From: Pseudomonadota bacterium
Lineage (GTDB): Bacteria; Pseudomonadota; Alphaproteobacteria; Acetobacterales; Acetobacteraceae
DNA length: 7,316 nucleotides
NCBI GenBank assembly: GCA_021785335.1
Contig: JAJYFW010000080.1
Coordinates: 1 to 7,316 of the forward strand
Direction of reading: 5' to 3'
Part shown: one piece after another, positions 6,304 to 7,316 of the stretch
Numbering within the stretch: the stretch's first letter is position 1
How the letters are laid out: every line of letters begins with the position of its first letter
Translations under genes and position numbers: made by a program
The notes under the pieces: generated by a model
The model's input: the letters and a program-made list of their open reading frames with translations, nothing else
What the model was told of the DNA's origin: nothing
Database searches by the model: none

Positions 6304-7133
6304 GCGGCCTGCTCCCGCCGCGTCGCGCAATGGTCGGTGTCGGAGCAGACGAACATCCGCCCGCCGCGGTCGTCGGTCACCACCTCGTCGAGATAGCTCG
6401 CGGTATCGCCGCACAGCGCACAGGCGTGCGGCGCGCGCCCGGCGCGGAACGGATAATCCTCGAAGTCGAGGCTCACCACATCCGTATAGGGCGGCACGGC
6501 ATAGATGCGCTTCTCCCGTCCCGCGCCGAACAACTGCAATGCCTTCATGCGGTGCATCTTCGGGTTGTCGAAGGCGGGGATGGGCGAGGGCGCCATCAGA
6601 TGCCGTCCGTTCACCATCACCGGATAGTCGTAGCTGATGGCGATCTGCCCATAGCGGGCGACCTGCTCGTAGAGCTTCACATGCATCGCCCCGTAATCCG
6701 CGAGCGCGTGCATGCGCCGCGTCTCGGTGCGCGAAGGCTCGAGCTTGTACAGCGGCTCCGGCTGCGGCACCTGGTAGACGATGATCTGCGCGTCCATGAG
6801 CGCCGTTTCGGGGATGCGATGCCGCGTCTGGATCACCGTCGCGTCGGCCGTGCGCGTGGTCGTGCGAATGCCCGCCGTCCTCGCGAAGAACCGGCGGATG
6901 GAAACCGCGTTGGTGGTATCGTCCGCCCCCTGATCGATAACCTTGAGCGTGTCGCCGCGCCCGATTACGGCTGCCGTTACCTGGATGCCGCCGGTCCCCC
7001 AGCCATAGGGCAGCGGCATCTCGCGCGCGCCGAACGGAATCTGGTGGCCGGGGATCGCGACCGCCTTCAGCAGCGCGCGGCGCAGCATGCGCTTCGTCTG
7101 CTCGTCAAGATATGCGAAATTATAGCCCTTCAT
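6300..7133 (-). CDS. phnJ: PhnJ, radical SAM C-P lyase (catalytic subunit)
   Basis: PhnJ cleaves the C-P bond of alpha-D-ribose 1-phosphonate 5-phosphate by radical SAM chemistry, giving a hydrocarbon (methane from methylphosphonate) and 5-phosphoribosyl 1,2-cyclic phosphate. It is part of the cytosolic PhnGHIJ core. The 277-residue product has the unusual iron-sulfur motif of this family: C238-x2-C241-x21-C263-x5-C269. These match E. coli C241, C244, C266 and C272 with a constant offset of three. The glycine that carries the radical in E. coli (G32) corresponds to G29 in AIPG29HQIPF. Strongly conserved stretches include MPLPYGWGTGGIQ, DQGADDTTNAVSIR and LFGAGREKRIYAVPP. All known key residues are present, so the enzyme looks functional. 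The ATG start overlaps the phnI stop as ATGA and is preceded by GGAGG at good spacing; its own stop overlaps phnK. Confidence 0.97.
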   Translation of the reverse strand: MKGYNFAYLDEQTKRMLRRALLKAVAIPGHQIPFGAREMPLPYGWGTGGIQVTAAVIGRGDTLKVIDQGADDTTNAVSIRRFFARTAGIRTTTRTADATVIQTRHRIPETALMDAQIIVYQVPQPEPLYKLEPSRTETRRMHALADYGAMHVKLYEQVARYGQIAISYDYPVMVNGRHLMAPSPIPAFDNPKMHRMKALQLFGAGREKRIYAVPPYTDVVSLDFEDYPFRAGRAPHACALCGDTASYLDEVVTDDRGGRMFVCSDTDHCATRREQAA

Positions 7134-7316
7134 CCGGCTGCCTCCGGCAGGTTTGCCGCGTGCTCCGCCGCGGTCCCGCGCAGGCGCCGTATGGTTTCCA
7201 GCTCCGACTGGAAATCGACGTAGTGCGGCAGCTTGAGGTGCTCGACGAACCCCGTCGCCTCCACATTGTCGCAGGTGGAAAGCACGAATTCCGCATCCTG
7301 CGCCGGCGCGGTGCGC
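7130..7316 (-). CDS. phnI: PhnI, C-P lyase core subunit (partial; only the C-terminal 61 residues)
   Basis: The last 61 codons of phnI enter from the right edge. The translated end contains EFVLSTCDNVEATGF followed by VEHLKLPHYVDFQSELE, a stretch characteristic of the PhnI C-terminus. PhnI is the nucleosidase-like subunit that displaces adenine from ATP with the phosphonate, forming alpha-D-ribose 1-phosphonate 5-triphosphate, with PhnG, PhnH and PhnL assisting. Full-length PhnI is roughly 350-370 residues, so about five sixths lies outside the window and its active site cannot be inspected. The stop TGA overlaps the phnJ ATG as ATGA, as expected for the conserved phnGHIJ order. Confidence 0.93.
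   Translation of the reverse strand, partial: RTAPAQDAEFVLSTCDNVEATGFVEHLKLPHYVDFQSELETIRRLRGTAAEHAANLPEAAG

Noticed and set aside
3672..6637. Two long plus-strand open frames (about 521 and 586 codons) opposite phnM, phnL, phnK and part of phnJ
   Set aside because: They cross several real gene boundaries, overlap each other, have low-complexity Arg-rich composition, and lack plausible domains. Few stop codons are expected on the antisense strand of such GC-rich genes.

Overview
This is a GC-rich, tightly packed bacterial window. By eye G+C is about two thirds or higher. Protein style, gene order and base composition suggest an alphaproteobacterium, possibly Rhodospirillales/Acetobacteraceae; that placement is an impression, not a computed result. 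No RNA genes, insertion sequences, CRISPR arrays or phage genes were seen.

The right-hand 60% (3082 to the right edge, minus strand) is the distal half of a carbon-phosphorus (C-P) lyase operon. In transcription order it reads phnI (C-terminal end only), phnJ, phnK, phnL, phnM, then a DUF1045 / 2H-phosphoesterase-like gene. Each junction is a 4-base ATGA or GTGA stop/start overlap, so this is one translationally coupled unit. phnG, phnH, most of phnI, and any transporter or regulator lie beyond the right edge or elsewhere.

The phnN gene (2410-2961, plus strand) makes the last enzyme of the same pathway but points the opposite way. It faces the end of the phn operon across a 120-base gap (2962-3081) in which I see no gene or convincing terminator. 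It therefore needs its own promoter. The 117-base gap upstream (2293-2409) is shared with a divergent gene and holds a perfect 8-base inverted repeat abutting the phnN ribosome binding site.

The left-hand 30% (minus strand) is a separate two-gene unit: a gamma-glutamyltransferase-family Ntn hydrolase (517-2292), followed with a GTGA overlap by a class C beta-lactamase-family serine hydrolase (520 to beyond the left edge). Neither has a visible signal peptide. The first keeps the catalytic threonine but seems to lack the residues that bind a gamma-glutamyl group in classical enzymes, so its substrate is uncertain.

Together the phn genes account for most of phosphonate breakdown. PhnI (with PhnG/H/L) attaches the phosphonate to ribose triphosphate, PhnM removes pyrophosphate, and PhnJ cleaves the C-P bond to give the hydrocarbon and 5-phosphoribosyl 1,2-cyclic phosphate. 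A cyclic phosphodiesterase (PhnP in E. coli; probably the DUF1045 protein here) opens the ring, and PhnN phosphorylates ribose 1,5-bisphosphate to PRPP.
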